48,640 nt of DNA from Chthonomonas calidirosea (lineage in GTDB: Bacteria; Armatimonadota; Fimbriimonadia; Fimbriimonadales; Fimbriimonadaceae). The stretch lies in contig CAMCWC010000018.1 in NCBI GenBank assembly GCA_945882415.1, positions 1-48,640 on the forward strand. The letters run 5' to 3'. Under the pieces are notes generated by a model that saw only the letters and a list, made by a program, of their open reading frames with translations, did no database searches and was not told the DNA's origin. Made by a program: the position numbers and the translations under genes. Positions 15,995 to 25,449 of the stretch are shown piece after piece. Positions within the stretch are counted from its first letter, which is position 1; each line of letters opens with the position of its first letter.

Positions 15995-18210
15995 CGGATT
16001 CGGCTCCTTACAACTTTGCCGTCCTTCCAGGTGATGTCGACGGTCTTTCCGCCGCGAGCGCGCAGCCCCCGAACGGATCCACCCTCTGCCCATGCCTTCG
16101 GCAGAGCGGGCAGCAGCTGGATTTTTCCAGTGTGGCTTTGCAGAAGTATTTCGGCGATACCTGCAGTAACGCCGAAGTTGCCATCGATCTGGTAAGGCGG
16201 ACAAGCACAAAACAGATTCGGATAGAGACCCGCTTGGTGCGGAATATTGGGGTCGTTCACCCGCGTTGGAGTCATGAAGTTCAGCAGCAACTTATGCGCT
16301 CGGTCCCCGTCATGCAGCCGCGCCCAAAAGTTAACCTTCCAAGCGAGAGACCATCCCGTACCACCGTCACCGCGCCGCTCTAAAGTCTTTTTGGCGGCGG
16401 CCGCCAACTCCGGCGTCCCCTGAGGGGTGATTTGATTCGACGGATGCAGGCCGTAAAGGTGCGAGACATGCCGGTGTTGAGGTTCCACCTCCTCATACGG
16501 TTCGAGCCACTCTTGTAGCCGACCATCTGGCCCGATCTGGTGCGGCGCAAGTCGCGCTCGGGCCGCGCTCAGCTTTGCCCGAAGTTCTGGATCCACCCCG
16601 AGAATCTCTGCCGCGGCAATCGTATTGCCGAAGACCTCGCGCGCAATTTGCATATCGTGCGTCGGCCCCATCGCCGTGGCTAACGGGCCCGAACCCGGCA
16701 GCCGGTACAGATTCTCTGGCGAGTTTGACGGGGCTGTCACTAGCCACCCCCGCTTTGGATCTTCGATAAGGATGTCGTAGATAAACTGCGCGCCCCCCTT
16801 TAGAACCGGATACATGTCACGCAGCTCCTCGACGTCTCCGCTGAAGGCATACCGCTCCCAAACGTGTTCACAAAGCCAAGCCGCACTCGTACAAGTCGAT
16901 CCCCACTCCGCACTTTCTCCGGGTGAGGTGAACCGCCACGGGTTAGTGATCACATGCGACACCCAGCCCGAGGAGTTGTAATACGCCTTAGCCGTTTTCC
17001 GTCCATTCTCCGAGAGTCGCTGGACAAATCGCAGTAGAGGCCGAGTGCAGTCTCCAAGCCCGGTGGTCTCTGCGGGCCAGTAGTTCATCTGCAGATTGAT
17101 ATCAATGTGAAAGTCTCCGTTCCATGGCGTAAGTAGCTCCTCCGCCCAGAGGCCCTGCAGGTTGGCAGGCAAAGGACTATCCGGCCGCGAACTCCCGATA
17201 AGTAGGTACCGCCCGTAATGGAATGCAAGCGCCGCGAGAGAAGGATCCTTTTCCCCCTTTGCCACCGCAAGCAGCCGTTCCGGCGTAGGGCGGCGAGCCG
17301 ATTCCCCATAAGGAAGCGTCAAAGCGCATCGGCGATAGAAGCTCTGATGGTCCCGAACGTGCGCGCTGCGCAGCGATGGATACGAGACCTTGGACGCCTT
17401 CTCGACATGCGACTTCACCCGCTCCGCGAAATCCGGGGTGACCATCGAGGTCCCAGCAGAAAAGACCAACGTAACCGAGTTCGCCTTAGAGACCCGGAGG
17501 TGCCCGTTCTCGACCATCGTCTTTCCGCCCGAAGCAACAACCCGGAGCCGGCCCTCAAACTGCACGCCCAACTGGTTTGGCACCCCGCTATTCAAGCCAC
17601 CTCGAATCACGATGTCCGTTCCGTCCGCGCTCACGGTAGCGCGTTCGGGCCGAGAGAGACCCGCCGTAAAGTTGACCGAGCCCCGTCGATCTGCCGTAAT
17701 CCGATACACAATCGCTTGCGCCGGAGCAGACACAAAACTTTCCCGCCGGAACCGAACGCCCGCCTGCTCGTACTCCACCGTAGCAACCGCCTTATCCAGA
17801 TCCAGCGTCCGCCGATAGTTCTGAACCGCAGCCTGACCAAAGTCCAACCAAAGGTCGCCGAAAACCTGATAGCACCCAAACGGCACATCCTTGCCATTCG
17901 CAAAGCCCGAGCCCGGTCCCTCGCAAACAAACTCCTTCTGCAACAGCGCCTGCGCCTTCGCATTTTCTCCGCCCAACAACAGCCGCCGAATCTCCGGCAG
18001 CGCCTTGTAAGCATCCGCACGATCTGCCGGCTGCTCCGATCCCGCCCACATCGTCGACTCATTCAGCACGACTCGCTCTCGCTCCACCCCGCCAAAAACC
18101 ATCGCCCCAAGTCGCCCATTCCCCAAGGGGCAACTTTCCGTAAAGTGCGTCGCAGGAGCGGAAAAAATCATCGTGTGCGCAGGGTCGAAAGTCGGCGGTA
18201 GAAGCAACAT
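15991..18210 (-). CDS. GH95-family alpha-L-fucosidase-like enzyme
   Basis: A 739-aa protein of glycoside hydrolase family 95, whose members release alpha-linked L-fucose or L-galactose by inversion. Visible features are the N-terminal [26 protein letters not shown], the (alpha/alpha)6-barrel motif [17 protein letters not shown] (about residue 370), and [11 protein letters not shown] with the likely general acid Glu (about 563). [16 protein letters not shown] and [19 protein letters not shown] follow. No signal peptide is evident, unlike its operon partner. ATG 18210 is preferred (AGGA five nt upstream) over ATG 18255. With the GH140-like gene it suggests use of plant or algal polysaccharide side chains. 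Confidence 0.9.
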   Translation of the reverse strand: MLLLPPTFDPAHTMIFSAPATHFTESCPLGNGRLGAMVFGGVERERVVLNESTMWAGSEQPADRADAYKALPEIRRLLLGGENAKAQALLQKEFVCEGPGSGFANGKDVPFGCYQVFGDLWLDFGQAAVQNYRRTLDLDKAVATVEYEQAGVRFRRESFVSAPAQAIVYRITADRRGSVNFTAGLSRPERATVSADGTDIVIRGGLNSGVPNQLGVQFEGRLRVVASGGKTMVENGHLRVSKANSVTLVFSAGTSMVTPDFAERVKSHVEKASKVSYPSLRSAHVRDHQSFYRRCALTLPYGESARRPTPERLLAVAKGEKDPSLAALAFHYGRYLLIGSSRPDSPLPANLQGLWAEELLTPWNGDFHIDINLQMNYWPAETTGLGDCTRPLLRFVQRLSENGRKTAKAYYNSSGWVSHVITNPWRFTSPGESAEWGSTCTSAAWLCEHVWERYAFSGDVEELRDMYPVLKGGAQFIYDILIEDPKRGWLVTAPSNSPENLYRLPGSGPLATAMGPTHDMQIAREVFGNTIAAAEILGVDPELRAKLSAARARLAPHQIGPDGRLQEWLEPYEEVEPQHRHVSHLYGLHPSNQITPQGTPELAAAAKKTLERRGDGGTGWSLAWKVNFWARLHDGDRAHKLLLNFMTPTRVNDPNIPHQAGLYPNLFCACPPYQIDGNFGVTAGIAEILLQSHTGKIQLLPALPKAWAEGGSVRGLRARGGKTVDITWKDGKVVRSRIR

Positions 18211-18260
18211 AGTCCTATTCCATCGATCATCATTCCAAAACTGAAACCTGATCAATCGCG

Positions 18261-18283
18261 ATGACCGATGGTATACCAGTCAA
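18261..18283 (-). promoter_or_regulatory. TGGTATACCA palindrome with extended -10 before the GH95-GH140 operon
   Basis: TGGTATACCA at 18269-18278 is a perfect 10-bp palindrome, 58 nt upstream of the GH95 ATG. Read on the minus strand it contains TGG-TATACC, an extended -10 box. The same core is the known operator half-set of GntR-family regulators such as ExuR/UxuR (TTGGTATACCAA). A repressor bound here would cover the promoter. No regulator gene of this type is in the window. Confidence 0.45.
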
Positions 18284-18410
18284 ACATTTGAGCAACCTAC
18301 CAAAACACGAAAACTATCGAACGATTTATCGAAAATTGCGGACTTCTCCTTAAATTTTAAAGAATAATAAACCTTTTACACTCCTTTAACATTGGGAGCG
18401 TAAGGTCGCA

Positions 18411-18444
18411 CTCGGCGGCTCAAAACCAAAAAAAGAGCGCCGAG
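18411..18444 (+). promoter_or_regulatory. Stem-loop in the 5' leader of the pseudopilin gene
   Basis: CTCGGCGGCTC (18411-18421) pairs with GAGCGCCGAG (18435-18444) with one bulged G, enclosing an A-rich loop. The stem ends 6 nt before the ATG at 18451, where a Shine-Dalgarno site would normally lie. It could therefore control translation or protect the mRNA. The rest of 18256-18410 is AT-rich (TTAAATTTTAAAGAATAATAAA) and probably holds the promoter; I cannot fix its -35 and -10. Confidence 0.5.
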
Positions 18445-18450
18445 AAATCC

Positions 18451-19392
18451 ATGAAATCTTCACGCGCATTTACCCTGATCGAGCTCCTCGTGGTGATCGC
18501 AATCATCGCCATCCTGGCCGCCATCCTCTTCCCAGTATTCGCCCAAGCAAAGCAGGCCGCAAAGAAGACCGCGGATCTCTCCAACCTCAAGCAGATGGGA
18601 ACCGCATCGATGATCTACACCGCAGATTACGATGACACCTTCATGCTCCAGTCCGGAATCAGCTGCGACGGCGAGTGGAACTACAACTCCCGAATCTTCA
18701 TTCCGTCCAACTGGAACATTCAGCGAAACGCCGAAGAAGCCTCCGGCTGCTTCCGCCGAATCCGCGGTGGACGAGACGCCGCGCCAAACTCCATCATCCC
18801 CTACACCAAGAACATCGACATGTTCTACCAGCCAGATGCACCGGTCGTAGAAATCGGTGGTAGCGACTTCAACACCGCCGCCAACAACCAAGCAACTCGA
18901 CCGGCAAACCTCTCCTACAGCTTCAACGGACTCCTCAGCACCATGTCCGCAACCGAACCCGTATCGTCCGCAGACGTTCCACTCTGGTGGCCAATGTTCG
19001 GAAAGAAAGCCGAGCGCGGCGGCGGATACACCAACCCGTTCCTCATCTGCCCACAAGCCGACCAAGCCTGTAAGTTCAGCGCCGCTGGCCCATTCGGTGG
19101 CGCCTGCAACGCCGGCCGAGACAACCGAGGCATCAGCGACCCGAACGGAATCCAGTCCAGCTTCGGAAACGTCTCCTACGGAACCCAGTGGATCTTCGGC
19201 GGAAAAACCCAGAACTGGGTCTATGCCGACGGCCACGCCAAGTCCCGAGTAGCCGGATCCGGAAACCCGAACAACGACCCGTTCGCGCCAGCCGGAACCT
19301 ACATGACCAACGGAGTGCCAAGCCAGTCGGGTATCTACCAAGACACCCAATGCCACATCCCACTCTTCCGCCCAGACCGAGTACCAAACTAA
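18451..19392 (+). CDS. Pseudopilin-like protein with type IV prepilin N-terminus
   Basis: A 313-aa protein. The short basic leader MKSSRA is followed by [18 protein letters not shown] (the prepilin peptidase/methylation site and membrane helix) and [22 protein letters not shown]. The remainder is a Cys/Asn/Pro-rich outer domain ending with [11 protein letters not shown], the DGH-type motif of the many-copy DUF1559-like pseudopilins of Planctomycetes and Armatimonadota. The role is unknown; these families are highly expanded and may form surface or secretion filaments. Strong C-ending codon use suggests high expression. The stop overlaps the next start by 1 nt (TAATG). Confidence 0.88.
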   Translation: MKSSRAFTLIELLVVIAIIAILAAILFPVFAQAKQAAKKTADLSNLKQMGTASMIYTADYDDTFMLQSGISCDGEWNYNSRIFIPSNWNIQRNAEEASGCFRRIRGGRDAAPNSIIPYTKNIDMFYQPDAPVVEIGGSDFNTAANNQATRPANLSYSFNGLLSTMSATEPVSSADVPLWWPMFGKKAERGGGYTNPFLICPQADQACKFSAAGPFGGACNAGRDNRGISDPNGIQSSFGNVSYGTQWIFGGKTQNWVYADGHAKSRVAGSGNPNNDPFAPAGTYMTNGVPSQSGIYQDTQCHIPLFRPDRVPN

Positions 19393-19571
19393 TGAAGCGC
19401 GCACTTCCATTCCTGCTCGTAGCTCTCGTTCTGTCCGCCATCGGCTGCCAGAGCGACGCCCCCATCGCCGACGCGCAAAACAAAAACGCCGAAGGGGAAG
19501 TAGAAGGGAAGGAACCGGCCTTCGTATCGGTCCCCGCCCAAAACGACCCGAGCAACCCGAACCGAAAGTAA
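19392..19571 (+). CDS. Small lipoprotein coupled to the pseudopilin
   Basis: A 59-aa protein with lipoprotein signal [21 protein letters not shown]: lipobox SAIGC, lipidated Cys at residue 19. The mature part of about 40 residues is acidic and disordered-looking (EGEVEGKEPAF, ending NDPSNPNRK). ATG 19392 overlaps the pseudopilin TAA by one nt, and a terminator follows 15 nt after the stop, so the pair forms a two-gene operon. No family is recognised. It may be an outer-membrane partner of the pseudopilin; this is inference from coupling only. Confidence 0.7.
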   Translation: MKRALPFLLVALVLSAIGCQSDAPIADAQNKNAEGEVEGKEPAFVSVPAQNDPSNPNRK

Positions 19572-19584
19572 GGGAAAACAAGCA

Positions 19585-19623
19585 AAAAAAGCCCCCAAGC
19601 AAAAGAAGCGAGGGGGCTTTTTT
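19585..19623 (+). terminator. Intrinsic terminator after the pseudopilin-lipoprotein pair
   Basis: AAAAAGCCCCC pairs with GGGGGCTTTTTT around a 15-nt loop. The six T residues at 19618-19623 give the U-tract. The A-run on the left makes it potentially bidirectional. Confidence 0.85.
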
Positions 19624-19708
19624 GCGCCCAAAACATCCATGAAACGCCGATGAAACGGCCCCCATCTACTCTTTCCCCACGGCCCCGAAAAGGCCAAACG
19701 GAAAAGTA

Positions 19709-20554
19709 ATGAAAACCCAAAACCTCCTCGGCGCCCTCCTCCTCGCCAGCCTCCTCACCGGCTGCGGCGGATCAGACTCGTCCTCAGTAGCCGCCGCAAA
19801 CCCCTTCGCTGGCGCCTATAACGGAACCGCCACCCTAGACGCCGGAAGAACCGGAACCCTCACCGCATCCGTCAGTAGCACCGGCGCCTTCACCGGAACC
19901 TTCGCCGTCGCTGCCGCCCCAACCGCAACCCCCGGCAAAAACTTTAGCTTCAGCATCGGAACCTTCAACCTCACCGGCACCGTCGATGCCAGCGGAACCC
20001 TAAACGCCACCGGAACCGACCCCATCGGCGGAGCCTTCACCATCACCGGAACCCTCAGCCGAACCGGAAACGGCTCCTACACCATCACCGCCGGCGGAGA
20101 CTCCTACACCGGAACCATCAGCGTCAGCGCCGGCGGAGGATCGGGCAACCTCACCATCTCAAACGTCAGCGGATCAAACGTAAACGCCGCCCCCTGGTCC
20201 GGCACCCCCTTCCTCCTCATCAGCGAAGCCGGTGGCCTATCCGCCGTCCTCGCCATCCCTTCCCAAACCGATAACACGCGGAACCTAAACATGCTCCTAG
20301 AAGCCCGCGCCACCTCCGGAAACGACTACCCCATCGATAGCAGCAACCTAAACAGCGTCACCATCTTCACCTACACCGATGGCATCGGAGCGAACGCAAA
20401 AGTCTGGGTCGCCAACGGCGGAACCTTTAAGCTGATCTCGAAATCGGCCGGCAAGATCAAGTTCCAACTCGTAAACGCCACCTTCGCCCCCTCCGCCGCC
20501 GCCGGAAACCCCGCCACCGGCACCTTCACCCTCAACGCGACTTTGGAAAAGTAA
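19709..20554 (+). CDS. Gly/Thr/Ser-rich lipoprotein
   Basis: A 281-aa protein. Its lipoprotein signal ends LLTGCGG with the lipid-bearing Cys at about residue 19. Residues 35-155 are low-complexity beta-strand repeats rich in T, G, S and A (TGTLTASVSSTGAFTGTFA, GTFNLTGTVDASGTLNATGT), like bacterial surface beta-repeat proteins. The last 120 residues are more complex. No enzyme motif is seen. Codons end very often in C (ACC, GCC, AAC). It sits between two terminators, so it is a single-gene unit. Confidence 0.8.
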   Translation: MKTQNLLGALLLASLLTGCGGSDSSSVAAANPFAGAYNGTATLDAGRTGTLTASVSSTGAFTGTFAVAAAPTATPGKNFSFSIGTFNLTGTVDASGTLNATGTDPIGGAFTITGTLSRTGNGSYTITAGGDSYTGTISVSAGGGSGNLTISNVSGSNVNAAPWSGTPFLLISEAGGLSAVLAIPSQTDNTRNLNMLLEARATSGNDYPIDSSNLNSVTIFTYTDGIGANAKVWVANGGTFKLISKSAGKIKFQLVNATFAPSAAAGNPATGTFTLNATLEK

Positions 20555-20574
20555 GTAGAAGGGAAGGAATGAAG

Positions 20575-20607
20575 TCCCCCGACCGCGAAGCGGTTGGGGG
20601 GCTTTTT
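20575..20607 (+). terminator. Intrinsic terminator after the repeat-rich lipoprotein gene
   Basis: CCCCC-G-ACCGC with loop GAA and GCGGT-T-GGGGG form an 11-bp stem with one G-T pair, followed by TTTTT. It separates the lipoprotein gene from the defence-type operon. Confidence 0.9.
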
Positions 20608-20686
20608 GTTTGCGGAATCACCCGAACAACAACACAACGCGCAGCTTTTATGTTATCGTTCTGATTGGCATCAGGTTCTCATCCCG

Positions 20687-23600
20687 ATGGATGAAGGGCC
20701 GAACAGCGATCAAATGCTTAGTCTAAGTTCGATCACACCCGGCGCCGTAATCCGAGGAATTCTGCCCGAACGTTCCGTGACCGTCGTAGGCGTCACGACG
20801 TTCAGCGAATCGGTGCTGGAAGTCGCCTATAAAGATTCAGAAGGCAAGTTAGGAAGCACTCTGCTTTACAAGGACGACGAGTCAAGACTGTCGCTTGTAG
20901 AAGAAGGCCGCCCGTGGGCTTTCGATGCCGATGGAAACCAATTTCGGCTCGTTTCAGAAGCGCATCGGATTCGACTCGCGCACCTGTTCGATCCCGTCCT
21001 TGCCGTCCACACGTCCATCGTCGAACCCCTTCCGCACCAGATCACTGCCGTCTACGAAGAGATGCTCCCGAGGCAGCCGCTTCGATTCCTCCTCGCAGAC
21101 GACCCCGGTGCCGGCAAAACCATCATGGCCGGATTGCTCATCAAAGAGCTTATCGCCCGTGGTGATCTCCAACGATGCCTCATCGTTTGCCCCGGCAGCC
21201 TCGCCGAGCAATGGCAAGATGAACTCTACCGACGGTTCCACCTACCGTTCGACATCCTCACCAACGACAAGCTCGAATCGGCAAGAACTGGCAACTGGTT
21301 CCTCGAAAACAACCTGGTCATTGCTAGACTGGACAAACTCAGCCGCAATCCGTTCATTCAAGAAAAGCTCCAAGTCAAAGAGGCTTTCTGGGACCTTATC
21401 GTATGCGACGAAGCCCATAAAATGTCGGCGACGCACTTCGGCGGAGAGATCAAATACACCAAGCGCTACCAACTGGGTCAGCTCCTTTCAAGCCTGACCC
21501 GCCACTTCTTGCTGATGACCGCGACTCCGCACAACGGCAAAGAAGACGACTTCCAACTGTTCATGGCGCTACTAGACGGTGATCGCTTCGAGGGCCGCTT
21601 CCGGGATGGCGTTCATGCTGTCGACGCATCCGATCTCATGCGCCGTATGGTGAAAGAGAAGCTTCTAAAGTTCGATGCCACTCCGCTTTTCCCCGAGCGT
21701 AAGGCATACACCGTGCCCTACAAGCTGTCGAACGCAGAAGCCGAACTTTACAAGCAGGTGACCGACTACGTTCGCGAGGAGTTCAATCGGGTTGAGGCAC
21801 TCGAAAACGACAAGCGCGCCGGTACGGTCGGCTTCGCTCTTACCATCCTGCAACGAAGGCTCGCGTCATCCCCCGAGGCCATCTACCAATCCCTCCGCCG
21901 CCGCCGAGAGCGCCTAGAAGGCCGACTGCGCGAACTGGAACTCCTTCAAAGAGGAGGTGAAGCATCTGGCAACCTCACCATGAGCACTGAAATGCTCAGT
22001 ACAGAAGACGTCGAAGACCTAGAAGACGCGCCGGAAAACGAAGTCGAAGCTGCCGAGCAACAAGTGCTCGATCAAGCCACCGCCGCCAGATCCATCACTG
22101 AACTCAAAACCGAAATCGGAACGCTCACTCGGCTAGAAGGAATGGCCCAAGCCCTGAGACGTTCGGGCGAAGACAAAAAGTGGACCGAACTCGCAAGTCT
22201 CCTCCTCGAAATTTTCACGCCAGCCGCATTCACAAAGGTAGTCAAGGAAACCACCGCCGACTACGATCACGCTCCGCCGAAGAGCTCTCCCGATCAAAAG
22301 CTCGTCATCTTCACCGAGCATCGCGACACCCTCACCTATCTAGAAGAACGAATAAAAACGCAAATCGGCGACCCTGACGCCGTCGTCGTCATCCACGGTG
22401 GCATCGGTCGAGACGAACGTCTAAAAGTCCAAGAAGCCTTCCGTCACGATCCGCAGGTAAGAGTGCTCATCGCGACCGACGCCGCTGGGGAAGGTATCAA
22501 CCTCCAACGCGCCCACCTCATGGTCAACTACGACCTGCCATGGAACCCAAACCGGCTCGAACAACGGTTCGGGCGAATCCATCGAATCGGCCAAACCGAA
22601 GTCTGTCACCTTTGGAACCTCATTGCCGAAGAAACCCGCGAAGGCGAGGTCTATCTCAAACTCCTGCAAAAGTTAGAAGAGGCCAGAAAAGCCCTAGGCG
22701 GTCAAGTCTTCGATGTCCTCGGCAAAGTCGAGTTCCAGGGCAAACTTCTGCGAGAATTGCTTGTCGAGGCAATACGGTACGGCGAGCTACCCGAAGTCCG
22801 GGCGCGTCTCACCCAACAAGTGGAAGCCGCCTTCGACCAAGAACACATCCAAAAGCTCCTCGCCGACCGCGCAATCGCGCCCCAAACGATGGATGCCAGC
22901 ATCGTGCACAAAATCCGGGAAGAAATGGAACGCGCTGAAGCGAAACGACTTCAGCCGCACTACATAGAATCGTTCTTCCTCGAAGCTTTCCGGCAACTGG
23001 GTGGCACCCTCAAGCAACGCGAGAACCGCCGATACGAAGTCAGTAATGTCCCGGCATCTATTCGTAACCGAGACCGACAAATTGGAATCGGCGAACCGGT
23101 CCTAAACCGATACGAAAGAGTCGTCTTCGAAAAGTCCCTCATCAGCCCGCAGGGACAACCGCTTGGCGCGTTCGTCTGCCCGGGCCACCCATTGCTCGAT
23201 TCCTCTCTGGACCTGATTCTGGAAGGCAACCGCGATCTTCTCAAGCGTGGCGCGATCCTCGTCGACGAGTCCGACTTCGGCACCGCCCCGAGAGTGCTGT
23301 TCTATCTGGAGCACGCCATTCAAGACGGCAGCTACACGAAGGCCAACGAACGACGCGTCGTGTCAAAGCGGCTTCTTTACGTAGAAATTGATGCGGAAGG
23401 GAACACCAAGCACGTCAACTACGCCCCGTACCTCGATTATCGGCCCCTCAAAGCCGGTGAGCCAAACGTGGAACAGTTGCTCGCCCGTCCCGAATGTCAG
23501 TGGGTAACCAAAGACCTCGAACGCCAAGCGCAAATTCACGCCATTCAGCACGTCGTCCCAGAACACCTGAACGAAGTCAAGTCCAGAAAAATCGAACTGA

Positions 23601-24280
23601 TCGCAAAAACGGAGGCGGCCGTGAAAGATCGCTTGACCAAGGAGGTCAACCACTGGGATCACCGCTCCGAACAACTGAAGCTCCAAGAGCAATCTGGAAA
23701 GGTCAATGCGCGCCTCAACTCAAACGAAGCCCGGAAGCGGGCCGATGAACTGCATATCCGGCTGAAGAATCGATTAGAAGAGCTAGAAAAGGAGCGTCAA
23801 CTAGCGCCCTTGTCCCCGGTAGTAATGGGCGGGCTGTTGGTCGTACCGATCGGCCTGATCGCCCAAATGACCGGCACGGGCGTAGGACCGAACCAGAACA
23901 AAGACACTCAACTCGCCGCCGCGAAAGCTCGCTCCATCGTTATGGACATCGAACGATCCCTCGGCTTCGATCCAACCGACCGCGAGTTTGAGCGGCTCGG
24001 TTACGATATCGAAAGCCGCGTGCCCGGAACCGGAAGGCTGCGATTCATCGAGGTGAAGGGCCGGTTCGCAGGTGCAGACACCGTGACCGTCACTCGCAAC
24101 GAGATCCTGACATCATTGAACAAGCCCGATGACTTCATCCTGGCCATTGTAGAGTTGGATGGTGAGAATCATCGGACGCATTACATCCGCAAGCCATTCC
24201 AGCGTGAACCAGATTTTGGGGTGACAAGCGTGAATTATAATGTGTCCGAACTATTAGCCCGCTCAGAGGATCCCAAGTGA
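20687..24280 (+). CDS. SNF2/DEAD-type helicase with C-terminal DUF3883 domain
   Basis: A 1197-aa protein. It has Walker A ADDPGAGKTIMAG (GAGKT about residues 141-145), DEAH at about 241-244, and TATPHNG at about 279-285. The second RecA-like domain carries VIFTEHRDTLTYLEERI and ATDAAGEGINLQ ... NRLEQRFGRIHRIGQ. A long helical region follows, and a C-terminal DUF3883-like domain (LGYDIESRVPGTGRLRFIEVKG) that itself resembles a D..E.K nuclease-fold core. Similar helicases occur in BREX-, DISARM- and related defence loci. ATG 20687 is chosen; 20714 is possible, and no clear Shine-Dalgarno site exists for either. It is first in a coupled operon and its stop overlaps the next GTG by 4 nt. The 80 nt after the terminator must hold the promoter (TATGTT near 20649 is a weak candidate). 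Confidence 0.88.
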   Translation: MDEGPNSDQMLSLSSITPGAVIRGILPERSVTVVGVTTFSESVLEVAYKDSEGKLGSTLLYKDDESRLSLVEEGRPWAFDADGNQFRLVSEAHRIRLAHLFDPVLAVHTSIVEPLPHQITAVYEEMLPRQPLRFLLADDPGAGKTIMAGLLIKELIARGDLQRCLIVCPGSLAEQWQDELYRRFHLPFDILTNDKLESARTGNWFLENNLVIARLDKLSRNPFIQEKLQVKEAFWDLIVCDEAHKMSATHFGGEIKYTKRYQLGQLLSSLTRHFLLMTATPHNGKEDDFQLFMALLDGDRFEGRFRDGVHAVDASDLMRRMVKEKLLKFDATPLFPERKAYTVPYKLSNAEAELYKQVTDYVREEFNRVEALENDKRAGTVGFALTILQRRLASSPEAIYQSLRRRRERLEGRLRELELLQRGGEASGNLTMSTEMLSTEDVEDLEDAPENEVEAAEQQVLDQATAARSITELKTEIGTLTRLEGMAQALRRSGEDKKWTELASLLLEIFTPAAFTKVVKETTADYDHAPPKSSPDQKLVIFTEHRDTLTYLEERIKTQIGDPDAVVVIHGGIGRDERLKVQEAFRHDPQVRVLIATDAAGEGINLQRAHLMVNYDLPWNPNRLEQRFGRIHRIGQTEVCHLWNLIAEETREGEVYLKLLQKLEEARKALGGQVFDVLGKVEFQGKLLRELLVEAIRYGELPEVRARLTQQVEAAFDQEHIQKLLADRAIAPQTMDASIVHKIREEMERAEAKRLQPHYIESFFLEAFRQLGGTLKQRENRRYEVSNVPASIRNRDRQIGIGEPVLNRYERVVFEKSLISPQGQPLGAFVCPGHPLLDSSLDLILEGNRDLLKRGAILVDESDFGTAPRVLFYLEHAIQDGSYTKANERRVVSKRLLYVEIDAEGNTKHVNYAPYLDYRPLKAGEPNVEQLLARPECQWVTKDLERQAQIHAIQHVVPEHLNEVKSRKIELIAKTEAAVKDRLTKEVNHWDHRSEQLKLQEQSGKVNARLNSNEARKRADELHIRLKNRLEELEKERQLAPLSPVVMGGLLVVPIGLIAQMTGTGVGPNQNKDTQLAAAKARSIVMDIERSLGFDPTDREFERLGYDIESRVPGTGRLRFIEVKGRFAGADTVTVTRNEILTSLNKPDDFILAIVELDGENHRTHYIRKPFQREPDFGVTSVNYNVSELLARSEDPK

Positions 24281-25449
24281 TTATAGGTTTTATCGGCTCA
24301 ATCCTAGCGTCATACAAAGTTCGCAAAATACCTGTCGTCGAATTTCAACATAGCACTATCAATAAACGATTGTCAAACTTCGCGTCGTGGGCTAGCGTTG
24401 CTATACCTAAGGGTGACCTCACTTTCACGGGCGTTGAGCTTTCACATGCTATTATTAAGGCTGATTTTCTGGACAATGTAAATCCGCTACTGCCTGGTAT
24501 AGGTTTTATTCTCCAGTCTCATTTAATCATCGATTGGAAATCTACAACACTTAGACTGATGCCTGGTGGTACTGGGCTGCTGAGCGATTTTGTAGGCACT
24601 TCTTTTGGGGGTAGGGTAGGACAAGGTTTGTCAATTTTGTTGGCTAACCAGCACGGTTATGCCTATTATGCTCACTTGAGTTCGGTTTTAGTGAACCATG
24701 GTGTGAGCATTATCGGCCCCGATGGTAAGCAACTGCGTATAGCTGATTTTGTGATGGAGAATAACGCCAACGTGCGGGCACTGCTAGAGTCGAAAGCCAG
24801 ATTTCAACAGACTAATAACTGTCCGAACGAGACCAAGAAAGACCTCAAGAAGGCGTTAAAGTTTCAAGTAACACCATGGCTCGGAGCGCTAAACCCACCG
24901 GCTACCAAATCCTTTGCAGTTATTTCGTACGTGCGAGATGAGTCGCGTGTTCGTTCAGATCCTTCGGTGTTGGCTTTCGTGGATCCAGACGATGATCTCG
25001 ATGGTGGAGCGACACAGTTTTCGAGCGCGGACTTGCGGCGTGAAAACTATGCTGCTTGGTTAATGGCTATGGGCCTTGTTGGGGCTGCCCAAAGACTGCT
25101 CCGGCGAGCATCTGATGCTCCATCTCCAACTTCGTTTATCGTGTTTGAGATCGCTGGTTTCGAGATTGCATTTCCTTGGTTCGGGCCCGAATCAGGAAGA
25201 TGGGTTTCAGACCTTAGTTGGTCAAGCAACAAGCAAAACGTTATGGTTCTAGGACTAGAAGTAACCGTACTTGAGGCAATTGCTTCGTCCATTCGCGGAG
25301 ACGATACCGATCTCAGTCAGGTTGCACCGTTGTCAGCGCGTCGGGTGTCTGATTCAGAGAATTACTCATATTCCCTCTTTCCAGACAAAACCTTTCTTGG
25401 CAACTTTGACGGCCGTCGGATGATGACCATTCGAACTGTGGAACTATGA
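24277..25449 (+). CDS. Unrecognised protein with PD-(D/E)xK nuclease-like signature
   Basis: A 390-aa protein I do not recognise. The centre reads IADFVM (D157), then LLESKARF (E171, K173): D-x13-E-x-K between predicted beta-strands. A helix with Gln at 197 (KKALKFQV) follows. This is the layout of PD-(D/E)xK nucleases, so a DNA-cleaving effector is plausible but unproven. Flanking parts are Leu/Ile/Phe-rich and probably folded. Codon choice is visibly less GC-rich than in the genes on both sides (many TTT, ATT, TTG), suggesting a separately acquired part. GTG 24277 overlaps the helicase stop; its own stop overlaps the methylase ATG. It is therefore probably translated with both. Confidence 0.7.
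   Translation: MIIGFIGSILASYKVRKIPVVEFQHSTINKRLSNFASWASVAIPKGDLTFTGVELSHAIIKADFLDNVNPLLPGIGFILQSHLIIDWKSTTLRLMPGGTGLLSDFVGTSFGGRVGQGLSILLANQHGYAYYAHLSSVLVNHGVSIIGPDGKQLRIADFVMENNANVRALLESKARFQQTNNCPNETKKDLKKALKFQVTPWLGALNPPATKSFAVISYVRDESRVRSDPSVLAFVDPDDDLDGGATQFSSADLRRENYAAWLMAMGLVGAAQRLLRRASDAPSPTSFIVFEIAGFEIAFPWFGPESGRWVSDLSWSSNKQNVMVLGLEVTVLEAIASSIRGDDTDLSQVAPLSARRVSDSENYSYSLFPDKTFLGNFDGRRMMTIRTVEL

Noticed and set aside
17218-18201. 327-aa plus-strand ORF opposite GH95
   Set aside because: Arg-rich shadow of a conserved glycosidase gene.
18460-19665. 401-aa antisense ORF opposite the pseudopilin
   Set aside because: Caused by strong C-ending codon use on the sense strand; it is Gly/Arg/Val-rich with no recognisable domain, and it crosses a terminator.
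19498-20569. 17-nt exact repeat AAGTAGAAGGGAAGGAA at 19498-19514 and 20553-20569
   Set aside because: Purine-rich, one copy in a coding region and one after a stop; most likely chance or low complexity.
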